A stretch of 64,000 nt of DNA, from positions 28,913,001 to 28,977,000 of the forward strand of contig NC_081822.1 of NCBI RefSeq assembly GCF_030704535.1. The letters are read 5' to 3'. A program made the translations under genes and the position numbers. Positions 25,601 through 36,979 of the stretch are shown here, piece by piece. Under the pieces are notes generated by a model. That model saw nothing but the letters and a program-made list of their open reading frames with translations, made no database searches and was not told the DNA's origin. Positions within the stretch are counted from its first letter, which is position 1. Every line of letters begins with the position of its first letter. This DNA comes from Vitis vinifera. Its lineage: Eukaryota; Streptophyta; Magnoliopsida; Vitales; Vitaceae.

Positions 25601-25931
25601 AATCAAGCATCAAAGCTTGTGCCAAAAAGGAAGATAGCTGGTTGAAATGAGGTAAGGGACTCCCCAAATGTCATACAAATCGAACTAGACTCATCTAGAC
25701 CACACCACCCATAACTTCAAAATTGCCCATACTAACTGAAATCAAACACTGACTTAAACCTTCAAGATGGCTCACAAGTGCCCTATAGAAAATGGGTTTG
25801 AGCCCCCATGGATAAGGGCTCGAAAAATGCCAAAATCGAGGGCTACCTAAAGTCCTCCAGCAGAACAGGTTGAACTAGTTCTCAACTAGTACAACCTATT
25901 GAGAAGAATTCCCAAAATTTTCTAGAAAACA

Positions 25932-26720
25932 CCTAAATGAGTGAGGATTCAAACAAAAGAAACGACACTCAATCCCGAGCCCGGATGAGTGAGAACCAGA
26001 CAAAGAAAGGCAGGTGTTCCTCATGGCTGACAAAGGCAGCCAACTATGGTGCTAAACCGGTTGAACCGGTTCCCAACCAGTTTAGCCTATTGATAAAAAA
26101 TCCCAAATTCGATCAGAACGTTCCTAATTGATTAAGGAAGCAAACAAAAGAAACATTTCTCAATTCCGAGCCCGGATGAGTGAGAACCAGACAAAGAAAG
26201 GCAAGTGTTCCTCATGGCTGACAGAGGCTGCCAGCTATGGTGCTGAACCGGTTGAACCGGTTCCCAACCAGTTCATCCGGTTGATAAAAAATCCCAAATT
26301 TGGTTTTAATGTTCCTAAGTGATTAAGGAAGCAAAAAAAAGAAACGGTTCTCAATTCCGAGCCCGGATGAGTGAGAACCAGACAAAGAAAGGCAAGTGTT
26401 CCTCATGGCTGACAGAGGCTGCCAGCTATGGTGCTGAACCGATTGAACCGGTTTTAAACCGGTTCAGTCGGTTGGTAAAAAATCCCAAATTCGGTCATAA
26501 AGTTCCTAAGTGATTAAGGAAGCAAAAAAAAGAAACGGTTCTCAATTCTGAGCCCGGATGAGTGAGAACCAGACAAAGAAAGGCAAGTGTTCCTCATGGC
26601 TGACAGAGGCTGCCAGCTATGGTGCTGAACCGGTTGAACCGGTTCCAAACCGGTTCAGCAAATTGGTAAAAAATCCCAAATTCGGTCAGAAAGTTCCTAA
26701 GTGATTAAGGAAGCAAACAA
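25932..26720. repeat. Four tandem 191-bp units with AACCGGTT palindromes
   Basis: Unit starts are at 25932, 26123, 26314 and 26505, with a fifth partial start at 26696. Each unit contains GATGAGTGAGAACCAGACAA, a TGTTCCTCATGGCTGAC block and one or more GAACCGGTT-type palindromes. Units 2-4 are more alike than unit 1. A degraded unit precedes the array (25870-25931) and divergent pieces recur at 27395-27485 and 27570-27710. Open frames of 64 codons seen in three units result from the shared period and are not thought to be genes. Confidence 0.92.
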
Positions 26721-28014
26721 CAACAATCATGTGTGGACTTTATTATCCACACCCAAGCAATACAATCTTCATATCAAAGGGAAGAAAAGATGATGAGGAA
26801 GGAGAAAAAGCATATGAAGACGAGGAAGATAAACTGTAAGTAAAGAAAATTTAGCATGCTTACCTCAGAATCTCCACCAAATATGATCCGTGTATGCAGA
26901 TGATGACTTCCAAAAATGAGATGTTGTCACTCTCCTCTTCAAAAAACCACAGTGCTGAAGCTTTCCCCCACGCTCTCAACTCAGAAGATGCTACTGACCT
27001 TTTGTTTTTCTCACCAGCAAAATTTTCCCTCTCCAAAATGTCACCTCTTGTCTTTTGCTCTCCTATCCTCTCACCTTTTATACTCATACCCCTCTTAGCA
27101 TTTGAGCCTCTTGGATTCCTTCCCCTTCAGCACCGAAATCCCCTTCATCAGCATGGGAACCACACCCCTCATTACTTCTCTTAAACTTACAAGGCCAGCT
27201 CACTCCTTCAGTTTTCAGCTTGCTTCACCACCAAGAATCCATATGGATTCGTGGTGGGCTGCAAGGAACCCAAACCAAGGCCCAAAATGGACCCACAACA
27301 TTGCCCAAAACCGATCTGGAGCTTACGGGCCTAAGCCATGTAGGATTTGGGCCTCAAAATTACTAGAATTAGTGTTTTACCTCAGTTGACTCAATGAACC
27401 GACTGAACCGGCCGAACCGGATTCCAACTGGTCGAACCGATGGAAAAAAATTATGAAAATTTGACAGAATGTTCCTAGTAGAGTAAGGAATTCATTAAAA
27501 AAAATGGTGCATGATTCCAAGTTCAGAAGAGGGAGATATGATCAAAACAATTACCAAAAATTAGTGTTCTACACCGGCTGACTCGATGAACCGGCTGCCA
27601 ACCAGCCGACCGGTTGCAAAAAATTTTGAAAATTTTACAGAATGTTCCTAGAAGAATAAGGAATCCATAAAAAGAAACGGTTCTTGATTCCGAGTTTGGA
27701 TGAGGGCGATACGATCAAAACAAGCCTGAGTGCTCCGAACCTCAACATGCCCCTATAAACCCCAACTAAGCTAAAACATCGGGATGACCCCACTTCCTTC
27801 CTATAGCGTGATGTGAACGACTAGGAAAATGGCCATGGTGACCCTCCAAAATGAACCACATATGCACCACAATGGACCACAGACAAACCCACACGAGGCT
27901 CGGACACCGACTAAGCCCAAAAGGGGCCCTAGTGGTGCCATATGCGAACGATGGGTGGATGTGACACCCGAAGGATAAATGCCAGTGTCGAGGGACAAAA
28001 TTGAGGGTCTACAA

Positions 28015-28031
28015 ATATGCCCCTCTTCAGT
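28015..28031 (-). other. Polypurine tract next to 3' LTR
   Basis: On the minus strand CTGAAGAGGGGCATATT abuts the LTR start TGTAGACC. A purine-rich tract here is where plus-strand DNA synthesis of an LTR element is primed. Confidence 0.6.
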
Positions 28032-28148
28032 AGAGTGAATGAATGAGTGAATTGTGAGTGCGAAGTGCATGTAATGCAAGAGTGAAATGAACTCTAGTGA
28101 AGAACCCAAATGACCAACAATTTTGTCCCCACCCAACAATAAAGAAGG

Positions 28149-30000
28149 CTAAGGGAAATAAGTCATGCTGACCGAATGGACTATGGGATCTAGGCACGAT
28201 GCCGGAGAAAGATAAAAGGAGACCCGATCATGATGCCGGGAAAGATTAGGGATTTGATCCGGGCAAGTACCGGAGAAGGGTTCGGGCAAGTACCGAAAAA
28301 TGGTGGAATCCGGGCGAGTACCGAAAACGGGTAAAATTCGGGCGAGTACCGGAGAAGGGTTCGGGCGAGTACCGGAGAAGGTTCCGGGCAAGTACCGGAG
28401 AAGGGTTCGGGCAAGTACCGAAAAAGCTCCGGGCGAGTACCGAAGAAGGCTTCGGGCAAGTACCAAAAAAACTCCGGGTGAGTACCAGAGAAGGGTCCGG
28501 GCGAGTACCGAAAAAGCTCCGAGCGAGTACCGAAAACGGGTAAAATTCGGGCGTGGGGCTGCATCAAGGATATGACCAATGCCTATAAAATCCATATCAT
28601 CAGTGTAGGCATCAAGAATAGAGTCATCCTCATCAGTCTCGAGTACAAAAACTCTGAACATGTCGAAAACAGTATGGGGCCCGTGTGGCGCTGCATCGAA
28701 GATACGGCCTATGCCGATCATGTCCATCTCGTCAGTACCATATCCCAAATCCATAGGTAGGTCATAGTCAGGAACCTCCTCGGGGAAACACATAGAGAAC
28801 ATACTAACTCGGTCCGGTGATGGGGGCGTGACTATCATGGCACCAGGTGCCTTAGTAGTCCCGTGTCCAAATGAATCTGACCTAGGGCCTGCTGGATGTC
28901 CTGAATCTCAACTGTCTCTGGAATGTGAACAGTCCCCTCTATGCGAGGTGTATGCTCTGAACCCCTAATGAAGTAGTCGGCCAACTGGAAGGTGTATGGG
29001 CGAAGGGGATAATCAAATGGAATGCCAGACATGCGAGCCCTCACTCTATCCCTGCGCAGCTGTGACATATAACGTGCATCAGCCTCTGTGGGTATGTAAC
29101 CTAATCCGTAGGGCGTGTCGTGATCAACTGTGAAAGTAAACTCGTGGGGCCCCTGCTGGCGGCGACCCAATCCCATACCAGGCAAATAAGACATGCCTTT
29201 CATCATGCTGAGCACCAAAGTGCTGTTGTGCTGGTCAAATGACATAGGTACCATATCTCTGCTGCCATCCTCTAAGCTGACAACCTGAACCTCATCGAAC
29301 GTAAACCCGGTCAAATGTAAGTCATCCTCACTGTGACTGATATGTAATACTGGCTCAAACGAAGTGATAATATCTCTATCAGACTGTATCGTGATAATGC
29401 GCCCCTCGTGTATGAACTTCACCTTCTGATGAAGGGAAAATGGTATAGCACCAGCCTCATGAATCCACGGGCGGCCAAGAAGCTAGTTAAAGGATGACTG
29501 AATCCTCAAAACCTGAAATACTATGGAGTAACTAACTGGCCCAATCATGACATGTGTACTGAGTGTACCCATAACTGTCCTCTGAGTCCCATCATAAGCT
29601 CTAACAATCTGTGTAGAAGGCCCAAAATCATCTGGTGAAAACCCAAGCGCAATGGCAGTAACCAATGGACAGACGTTCAGGGCAGAGTCGTTGTCCAATA
29701 GAACAGACTGCACCCAACGACCTAAACAAGCATCGTCAATGAATAAGGGTCGAACATGATTTGATCCCTCTAGTGGCAAGTCATCATCAGAAAACACTAT
29801 ACATGTAGCTCTATCAGCTGTCAACATGTGAATAAGCCCCTCTAGGGTAGTAGCAGTGTCAACTCTAATCTGGTCAAGGGCTCTGACTAATGCATCTCTG
29901 TGTGTACTAGATGAGGCCAAAAGGCTCCAAATGGATATGCGAGCCTGAGTAGTGCGTAGCTGGCATAATATCTCATCATCTTCTCTCTGAACCTCCTCTC
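28149..30000 (-). pseudogene. Ty3/gypsy pol fragment: aspartic protease plus G-patch, no reverse transcriptase
   Basis: Minus-strand protein text runs from about 30000 to 28560. The first block (to 29486) is a retropepsin-like domain with ATCIVFSDDDLP, LLDNDSALNVCPL at the active site and VRAYDGTQRTVMGTL. A TAG at 29485-29483 splits it from LLGRPWIHEAG and the next block (29422-28835), which has GFTFDEVQ and a G-patch (GMSYLPGMGLGRRQQG). After a frame change at 28838-28835 the text continues PPSPDRVSMFSMCFPEE and DEMDMIGIG, then dissolves into a minisatellite. The protease triad reads Asp-Asn-Asp. Reverse transcriptase, RNase H and integrase are absent between here and the LTR, and gag is missing upstream, so this is a deletion derivative or a non-autonomous form. 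Confidence 0.82.
28247..28560. repeat. Minisatellite of 22-28-bp units, about 12 copies
   Basis: Units of the form TTCGGGCGAGTACCGGAGAAGGG vary in third bases (GGAGAA, GAAAAA, GAAGAA) and length; two long units carry an added GGTAAAA. It makes a Pro/Arg/Tyr-rich repeat in minus frames. It is GC-rich compared with the rest of the window. Confidence 0.9.
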
Positions 30001-30002
30001 TA

Positions 30003-30061
30003 GACAACAATAACAATAATAATAATAACAATAACAATAATAATAATAATAATAATAATAA
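30003..30061. repeat. AAT/AAC trinucleotide microsatellite
   Basis: ACAATAATAAT-type repeats of about 59 bp. In the minus frame continuous with the protease fragment it reads as poly-leucine, so the upstream end of the coding fragment is a microsatellite rather than gag. Confidence 0.9.
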
Positions 30062-30129
30062 AGTGATACGGGAAGTGAGGTAATGAGAAAAAAAGAAGGA
30101 GGTCGCCGGCCGACGGCGTCTGGCCAATG

Positions 30130-30990
30130 ATCTTGCCGATAGTAGTGGATGGTTTTTTTGGGAATTACAAATAAAATAAAATAAAATAAACTGAAATAAA
30201 AATAATAAAATTAAAAATTAAAATGAAAGAGGAATGGGGGAGCTGGATGTTGGGTGTTTTTGGGGAAGAAGAAAAAGGAAAAAAAAAATGGAGGTCGACT
30301 GGACGAGGAAGGGAAGAAAAAATGGGGCTGGCTGTGGGGAGCCCCCCCCCCCCTCTTCAATGGCCGACTGTGGCCAAAAAATAAAAATCAGAGTGGGGGG
30401 AGGGGGAGGAAAAAATGGGGGGAAAATCTTGGGAATTGGGGGGGGGGGGGGGGGGGGCAAAATGGGGAGAAAACCAAAAATGGGAGGAAAGTGCCAAAAC
30501 TCTTCAATGGCCGGCTGCGGGCAAAAAGGGAAAAATAAATAAATAAAAATCAGAGTGGAGGGAGAAAAACAAAAATGGGGGGAAAGGAAAGTGCCAAAAC
30601 TCTTCAATGGCCGGCTGCGGCCAAAAAGGGAAAAATAAATAGAAAAAATGGGGGGAAAGGAAAGTGGAGTGGGTGGGTGGGTTGGGGGGGGAGGGGCGGA
30701 AAATGGGGGGGAAATCTTGGGAATGGGGGGTGGGAAGAATGGGAAGAGAGAGAGGTGGGGTGGTTGGGGAGTAGGGAAGAGAGAGGAGAGAGGAGAGAGA
30801 AAGATATAATAATAATAATAAAATAAAAGTATTGGTAATAAAATAAAATAAAATGATATATAAAATAATAAAAATTATTAAATGATGAGTGAGTTAAAAA
30901 ATATATGTAATTGGAATTTTAAATCTAAAGACAAAATTGGGGGTCAAAGTTAATGTAAAAGAAAAGGGCAAATTTTGGGGTCTACGAGAT
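30130..30990. other. G-rich low-complexity region, possible LTR remnant
   Basis: The plus strand has many G-runs (30340-30790), including 18 or more consecutive G near 30438-30457, separated by A-rich spacers. The phrase TCTTCAATGGCCG recurs at 30354, 30501 and 30601, each followed by CAAAAA and usually AAATAAAT. The right edge, TTTTGGGGTCTACGAG at 30975-30990, resembles a TGTAGACCCC-type LTR start on the minus strand with the first T changed to C, but differs from the 24967-28014 LTR, so it may be a remnant of another element. The open frames in this tract are artefacts of low complexity. Confidence 0.55.
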
Positions 30991-32651
30991 AATTTTTTTA
31001 TTATAATTAAGATAAAGATATTTGAATATTAATATTTTTTTTAAATAACTTATTGTATTTCCAAATTTCTAAAAATAACAAAATTTAGTTATTTTTTCTT
31101 ATTTATATAGTAAGATAATAATTTGAAAGCTAATGATTTAAAAGAACAAAGTAATTTAATATGTTTTGAAATATCCCAAAATCACACAATTGGTTACAAT
31201 AATTAAAATTTTATAATATTTAATGATGTAATTGGTTGGTAAATTGGTCATTGGTTAATAATTTATCTCTTCTTATTTTATATATTAAAGATATGATATC
31301 TGAAAAGAAAAAATAATTTAGCATATTTCAAGATATACCTAAATAGAAAAATTGATTACAATAACAAAATATTGGTTAATGATTATTAATGTAATTAATA
31401 AATAAATTGGTAATTGGGTAATAATTATTGTTCCTAATTATGTTTAACATTATTTAAGTTAAATTTCATTTATTATGATTGATTTTTATGTAGTGCATCC
31501 TTATGTTTATGGATTTGTTAATTAAATATGTGTTCATTGTTGAAATCAATTTATTAATTTCTTATTCTTAATTTGAGGAAGGATATCAAATCTTGCTATT
31601 TTATTTTTCAAAAAATAATTGGAAAAGTTGATTCCTTCTAAACTTCTAATTGAAGAAAAATTTATTTTGATGATTATTGGTTGATTTTAGTTTTGTTAAT
31701 TGTAAATAAGTAAACTTTGAAAAACGATGGTAAATTCATTTTTAATCCAAATTATATGATTTTTAATGTTACTGTATTTTTTTTAAGGACAAAATTTATA
31801 AAAATTTATGAAACGTAATTTCACAAGAAGTTGAATCCTTATTAGACAAAAATATTCGTTGCATATGGTTGAATTTTAGTTTCAATTTTTGAATTTTATG
31901 GTCATATTTTAGATTTATTTCTTAACCAAATTAAGTTATTTTTATTTACTGATTTTGCTTTTGAGTAAAAATTTAAAAGTTTTAGATTTAAATTTTCTTG
32001 ATAAAAAATAACACCTATTTCAAATTAGTTTGGTTTTTTCAATTAACATTTTTCCTCATTTGCAATAAATTCATTTTTCAATTCAATTATATGAAAATGA
32101 AATTGAGATAATTTAATTTATTTTTGTAAGTCAATAATTATTTGAAAATTTTAAAAATGAATTTAATTTAATTTTTAATGGAAAATTGCATTTGCATGTT
32201 GAAAATTTTAGAGGTTGATAAAACGAAAGGGAAAAAAAAAATAATTAGACAAAGTTAAAACATTTCTTATTTTCCCAAGTGAAAATCAAATATCAAATAG
32301 GGCTTAGCAATTCTACAGCCATGAAAATAATCGTCTCAAAAGCCTTGTAGTTGCTGAGATGCCACCTTGCCAAAAAGCCTTCTTTCCTGGCCTATTCACC
32401 TCTTATGTAAAGAAAGAAAATGCACCGGCCTTTCCATGAAGTCTCGCCCTTGGTTCCAAACACAATGCATATAGGCATTACCAAAATTAAAAACTAAAAA
32501 GAATAAGATAAAATAAAAAATATGAAAGTTCCTAGGAAGGTTAGAGGAAGCTCCTCTGTTAAACAGGTGGAGAGATAAAACCCTCCCACAACAACCCAAA
32601 ATTTTCTGAGTGTCTTGTAATTTGGGACTAACAACCAGATAGCTCCCAAGA
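30991..32651. other. AT-rich upstream region of the TNL gene
   Basis: Very AT-rich to about 32240; then more balanced sequence at 32290-32651 that must contain the TNL promoter and leader. I could not fix a TATA box with confidence. No other gene is seen. Confidence 0.45.
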
Positions 32652-33120
32652 ATGGCTTCTTCGGGCACCTCTTCTTTTCCAGGGAGATGGGATGTGTTTT
32701 TGAGCTTTAGAGGGGAAGATACCCGCTTCAATTTTACGGATCATCTTTATTCGGCTTTGACGAGTAGGGGCATCCACACCTTTAGAGATGATGAAGGACT
32801 TGAAAGAGGAGGAGAGATTCAACCTTCACTCTTAAAAGCTATTGAAGAATCAAAGGTGTCTATTGTAGTTTTTTCCAAAAACTATGCTCATTCACAATGG
32901 TGTTTGGATGAGCTTTATAAGATCATGGAGTCCAGGAGAGAAAAAGGACAAATAGTTGTACCAGTTTTCTATCATGTGGATCCGTCTGATGTGCGGAAAC
33001 AAACGGGAAGTTTCGGAAAAGCATTTGCAAGATACAAAAAAGTCACTAAGGAGAGGTGCTGAGATGGAGGGCGGCACTGACCCAAGCCGGCGGTCTGTCT
33101 GGATGGCATGTGGAGCATGG
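32652..33120 (+). CDS. TNL exon 1: TIR domain, frameshifted near its end
   Basis: Starts MASSGTSSFPGRWDVFLSFRGED, with the DVFLSFRGEDTR, SKNYAHSQWCLDELYKI and VFYHVDPSDVRKQ signatures of plant TIR domains. The conserved glutamate in WCLDEL, the NADase catalytic residue of this family, is present. The in-frame protein ends after 136 residues at KKVTKERC because one base is missing about 33056; past it, the +1 frame reads RWRAALTQAGGLSGWHVEH, the normal TIR end, up to a donor GT at 33121. It may act as a short TIR-only protein or be dead. Confidence 0.9.
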
Positions 33121-33359
33121 GTATATTATATAACTACTCCATCTCTTCTGTTTTGAGCTGCTTTTTATTCATTGACAACTTAAGTCACAATTATGTTTGA
33201 TTTTTAAGTGTTGGAAACTGAGTTTGATGAAATCGGATAAGCATGACCAAAATTAACTGAGAGTCCGTTCTTGGCATCCCCATTGCTCACTTCCTATATG
33301 CTTGTTTACATATTAGAAATTTAGGGCGTCGAATTAGCAATGCTTTTTTCTACTTGCTT

Positions 33360-33620
33360 TTAAAAATTATTTTTAAAAGAAATAGGATTTGATAGCTCGT
33401 CTTTAAAATCACTTTTCAAAAAACAAAAAAATAAAAAAACCCATTTGGATAAATTATTTTTAAAAGTAATTTTACTATTTAAATTTTATCAAAAAAATTG
33501 TGAATTCAATTTATATGATATTAATGAAATTTAGTTCAAGTCTTATTAAACTAAAAATAGTTTTCTAATTATAAATAAATTAAAAAATAAGTAGTTTTAG
33601 TACTAAAATAATGAATTATA
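33360..33620. repeat. AT-rich dispersed repeat, copy 1
   Basis: Shares a run of text (CATTTGGATAAATTATTTTT, GTGAATTCAATTTATAT, TAATTATAAATAAATT) with 35420-35700 in the same orientation, and more weakly with the complement of 62690-62900. It looks like an AT-rich MITE family, but I could not define termini. Confidence 0.6.
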
Positions 33621-33638
33621 TATATATATATATATATA
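33612..33638. repeat. (AT)n microsatellite
   Basis: About eleven TA repeats within the TNL intron. Confidence 0.85.
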
Positions 33639-33719
33639 AATATGATCATCTTTGTAAAGCTTAATTAATTTTTTATTAAAAGAAATAATAATTTAAAATT
33701 AATAATATTTTATTCAAAA

Positions 33720-34285
33720 AAAAGTTTAAAATAAATAAAGTTTAATATTTTTAATATTTAAATATGTAAAATTTTTTATCACATCTATATATTTACCATT
33801 CAATTAAGGACATAGTATTTTGGATTAGTTTTCAAATTATCTTAAAAATGAGAAGATTCATTAAAGAATTTAAGATATTAAGTCTTAATTTATTCAAAAA
33901 AAATTAAATAAATAAATTTTAATATTTTTAATATGTAAATATGTAAAAATTTTATTACATCTATACATTTAGTATTCAATTAAGGACGTAGTATTTTGGA
34001 TTAGTTTTTATCTTTAGGTTTTTTTTTTTTTTCAAATTATCTTAAAAATGAGAAGATTCATTAAAGAATTTAAGATACTAAGTCTCAATTTATTAAAAAT
34101 AAATAAAGTTTAATATTTTTAATATTTAAATATGTAAAAAATTTATTACATCTATACATTTACCATTCAATTAAGGGCATAGTATTTTGGATTGGTTTTT
34201 ATCTTTAGTTTTTTTTTTTTTAATTTCAAATTATCTTAAAAATGAGAAGATTCATTAAAGAATTTAAGATATTAAGTCTCGATTT
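33720..34285. repeat. Tandem triplication of a ~180-190-bp unit in TNL intron 1
   Basis: TTTAATATTTTTAATATTTA, then ACATCTATA(T/C)ATTTA, GTATTTTGGATT and AATGAGAAGATTCATTAAAG recur in order three times, starting about 33740, 33917 and 34109. Units differ by small T-run indels. Confidence 0.85.
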
Positions 34286-35419
34286 GGATTTTATTTACCT
34301 AGCAAGAAAAATTGGAAAATATGGTTATTAGGAGAAACAGTAAGTTATAACTTATTATGTATTAATTTCGATTTATTATTTTTTATAGTACTTACGTCTA
34401 TTTTTGAATTCTATTAAAAATCCATTTTTCAGCGACAAAACTCATAAAAATAAAGTTATGTATTGGAGATATAAGAGTCATTTTGGACAGAATTTAGATC
34501 GTGAATTTCCACTACTAATTGTGTTGTGTTTTGAATTCTATATATTTTTTTTAAATTGATAAACTTGCTAACAAATTAAAGAAAAAATGATTCCACAAAT
34601 TAATTAAACAATAAAGTCATTTTAAATTAATTTTTGTTTATAAATTTTTTATATTAATTTAGTTATTATTTGAGTTTAAAATTATTTTAAAAAATTACTA
34701 AACTTATTTATGAATAAAAAAAAATAAAATTTTGCTTTGAAGTTCATTTGTTTGGTAAAAAAATTCACAAAATTTGTTTTCTATATTAGTTTTGAGTTTT
34801 GTAACTTTCCAACATTAATTGGATTGGTTTTTGAGTTTTGAATTTTTTTAAAAAATTAATAAATCATATATATCAAGTACCATTTGATTTGGAATTTATT
34901 TACCTAAAGAAATTTAAAAGTTAAAGTAAATTCAAATAAATAAATAAATAAAGTGTAATTAAAAAGGAATCATATTTAAAAATTTTGATATTGATCGGTG
35001 GAGAGAGAATAAAAGAAGAAAGACATCTATCGGACTTTGTTTATTTTTTTATTGTTTTCTTTTTTAAATTACTTCCCAATGCTTTTCTTTGTTTTTATAA
35101 ATATGTAAAAATAACTTCTATTACTTGTTCTCCAAAATTGTTTTTTATTTCATCTTATTTTTAAAGATTATTTCTAGAGAATGACCACCAAACTGACCAT
35201 AAATTTTTTAAGACAGGGTTTTAATTTCAAAAATAGAAAAACATTTTTTTTTAAAATGTTTTTGAACAAAAATTTAACCAGTTTTAAAAAATTAAAAATT
35301 TACTTTGAGTGATTCTTGAAAAAACACTGTTTAATGGAATCTTAGTCAATTCTTTGTATTCCTGATTGCTCACCTCCTATTTTAGCACTGTATTTTTATA
35401 CTTATTTTTAAAATATATT

Positions 35420-35700
35420 TTTAAATTAAAGAACAAATACCATATTTTTTAGTATTTTTAAAAAACAATGGTACTTGATAACTTGCATTTAAAATCACTT
35501 TTTAACAAATAAAAAATAAAAAACTCATTTGGATAAATTATTTTTAAAAATAAATTTACTATTTAAATTTTGTCAAAAAATTTGTGAATTCAATTTATAT
35601 ATAATATTAATGAAATTGAATTCATATTTTATTCATTATTAATAGTTTTATAATTACAAATAAATTTAAAAACAAATCATTTTTAGTACTTTAGTATTAA
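35420..35700. repeat. AT-rich dispersed repeat, copy 2
   Basis: Second intron copy of the repeat at 33360-33620; similar over about 240 bp with scattered substitutions. Confidence 0.6.
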
Positions 35701-35895
35701 AATCCTTTTCATATATATATATACACAAAATGATAGTATTTTGTCTCCATGATAGTACTATTGATCAGAATTAGGCATTAGGATAAATCAATTGATAGCA
35801 TGACAAATATTGAAATTAAACATCATCAATTTATTTTTTCCCTGCCTTTCTTATAATTAATTTGTGGTTCGTATATTGTGCTTTTTATTTGGCAG

Positions 35896-36979
35896 GTATG
35901 AATCTCAGATTATTCAAGTAATTGTTGGACGCATTTCGAAAATGCTGATCAGTCGTCCTAAACTCTTATGTATTTCTGCAAACCTGGTAGGATTCGATTC
36001 CCGTTTGGAAGAAATGTCGTCACTATTATGTATGGAGTCAAATGATGTTCGAATGATAGGAATACATGGAATTGGTGGAATAGGCAAGACTACCCTCGCC
36101 ATAGGAATATACAACCAAATTGCTCATCAATTCGAAGGTGCTAGCTTTCTTCCAAATGCTGCAGAACACCGTGGATCGCTTATACAAAGAAAACTTCTAG
36201 CAGATATCCTAGGGGAAAAAATTGCACGCATAAGCAACATTGATGAAGGCATTAGCTTGATAAAGAAGACGCTTTGCTCTAGAAAGGTTCTTATCATTCT
36301 AGATGATGTTAGTGCTTTGACTCAATTAGAATTCTTGGCAGGGAGCCATCAATGGTTTGGTTCAGGTAGTAGAATTATCATAACAACGAGAAATAAACAT
36401 TTACTCGATGTGCATGAAGTTGATGGATTATATGAGGTTCAGAAATTAAAATCTGAGGAAGCTTTTAAACTGTTTAGTTTGTATGCGTTCGAGGCAGACC
36501 TTCCTGACGATAGGTTTTGGGAGCTCTCCGGACGTGCATTAAATTACTGTGATGGACTTCCGCTTGCTGTTAAAGTTGTGGGATGTTACCTGCGTAAGAA
36601 GACGGAGCTTGAATGGGAAGATGAACTGCTTAAGCTAACAACAGTAGGGCAGATTACAGTCCAATATGTGCTTAGATTAAGTTACGACAGACTGGAACAC
36701 ACAGAAAAGGATCTATTCCTTGATATTGCATGCTTCTTCAGAGGGAAGGACTCAGATTCTGTTGGAAGAATACTTGATAGTTGCAACTTCTCTGCAATTG
36801 GAATGAAAGTTCTCAAAGATTGTTCTTTCATTAGTATTTTAGACAACAAGATAGAAATGCATGGTTTGATGCAACAAATGGGTTGGGAAATCATTCGGAG
36901 AGAATCACCTGGACAACCTGGCCAACGGAGTAGATTGTGGAATCCAGAAGATGTCCATGCTGTGTTGACACAAAAAACG
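35896..36979 (+). CDS. TNL exon 2: NB-ARC domain
   Basis: Open throughout. It shows the nucleotide-binding motifs in order: P-loop GIHGIGGIGKTTLA, kinase-2 KVLIILDDV, RNBS-B GSGSRIIITTRN, GLPL CDGLPLAVKVVG, and RNBS-D LFLDIACFFRGKD. The winged-helix end reads IEMHGLMQQMGWEIIRRESP, where Asp of the MHD motif is Gly. The kinase-2 ends in DDV as expected for TNLs. Exon ends at VLTQKT before GTAAGA. Confidence 0.92.

Larger units (their letters stand above)
24967..28014 (-). mobile_element. Long LTR of a Ty3/gypsy-type element, 3' LTR on the minus strand
   Basis: Read on the minus strand it begins TGTAGACCCTCAATTTTGTC at 28014 and ends GGATCGGGTAAGGGTCCACA at 24967, the TG...CA form usual for LTRs. 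The ending, together with GTGGCGACTCCAAACAACA at about 25080-25100, is typical of a plant LTR group. A polypurine tract lies directly upstream of it (28015-28031). The LTR is about 3.05 kb, long for the class, swollen by tandem repeats. No matching second LTR is present in the window and no 5-bp duplication can be paired, so the element is truncated or recombined. Confidence 0.7.
33121..35895 (+). other. TNL intron 1 (2,775 bp), repeat-filled
   Basis: Bounded by GG|GTATAT and TTATTTGGCAG|GTATGAATC; joining the exons restores HGYESQ in phase. Unusually long for a TNL first intron and very AT-rich. It contains the 177-191-bp tandem triplication and two copies of an AT-rich dispersed repeat (separate entries). 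No gene inside. Confidence 0.85.

Noticed and set aside
25937..26513. Three 64-codon open frames of similar sequence in a row
   Set aside because: They follow from the 191-bp tandem array in the LTR; the fourth unit is closed and no start context or known domain supports them.
28300..28575. Plus-strand 91-codon frame
   Set aside because: Antisense reading of the minisatellite.
30218..30826. Open frames rich in Gly/Lys/Pro in the G-rich tract
   Set aside because: Overlapping frames on both strands, caused by low complexity.
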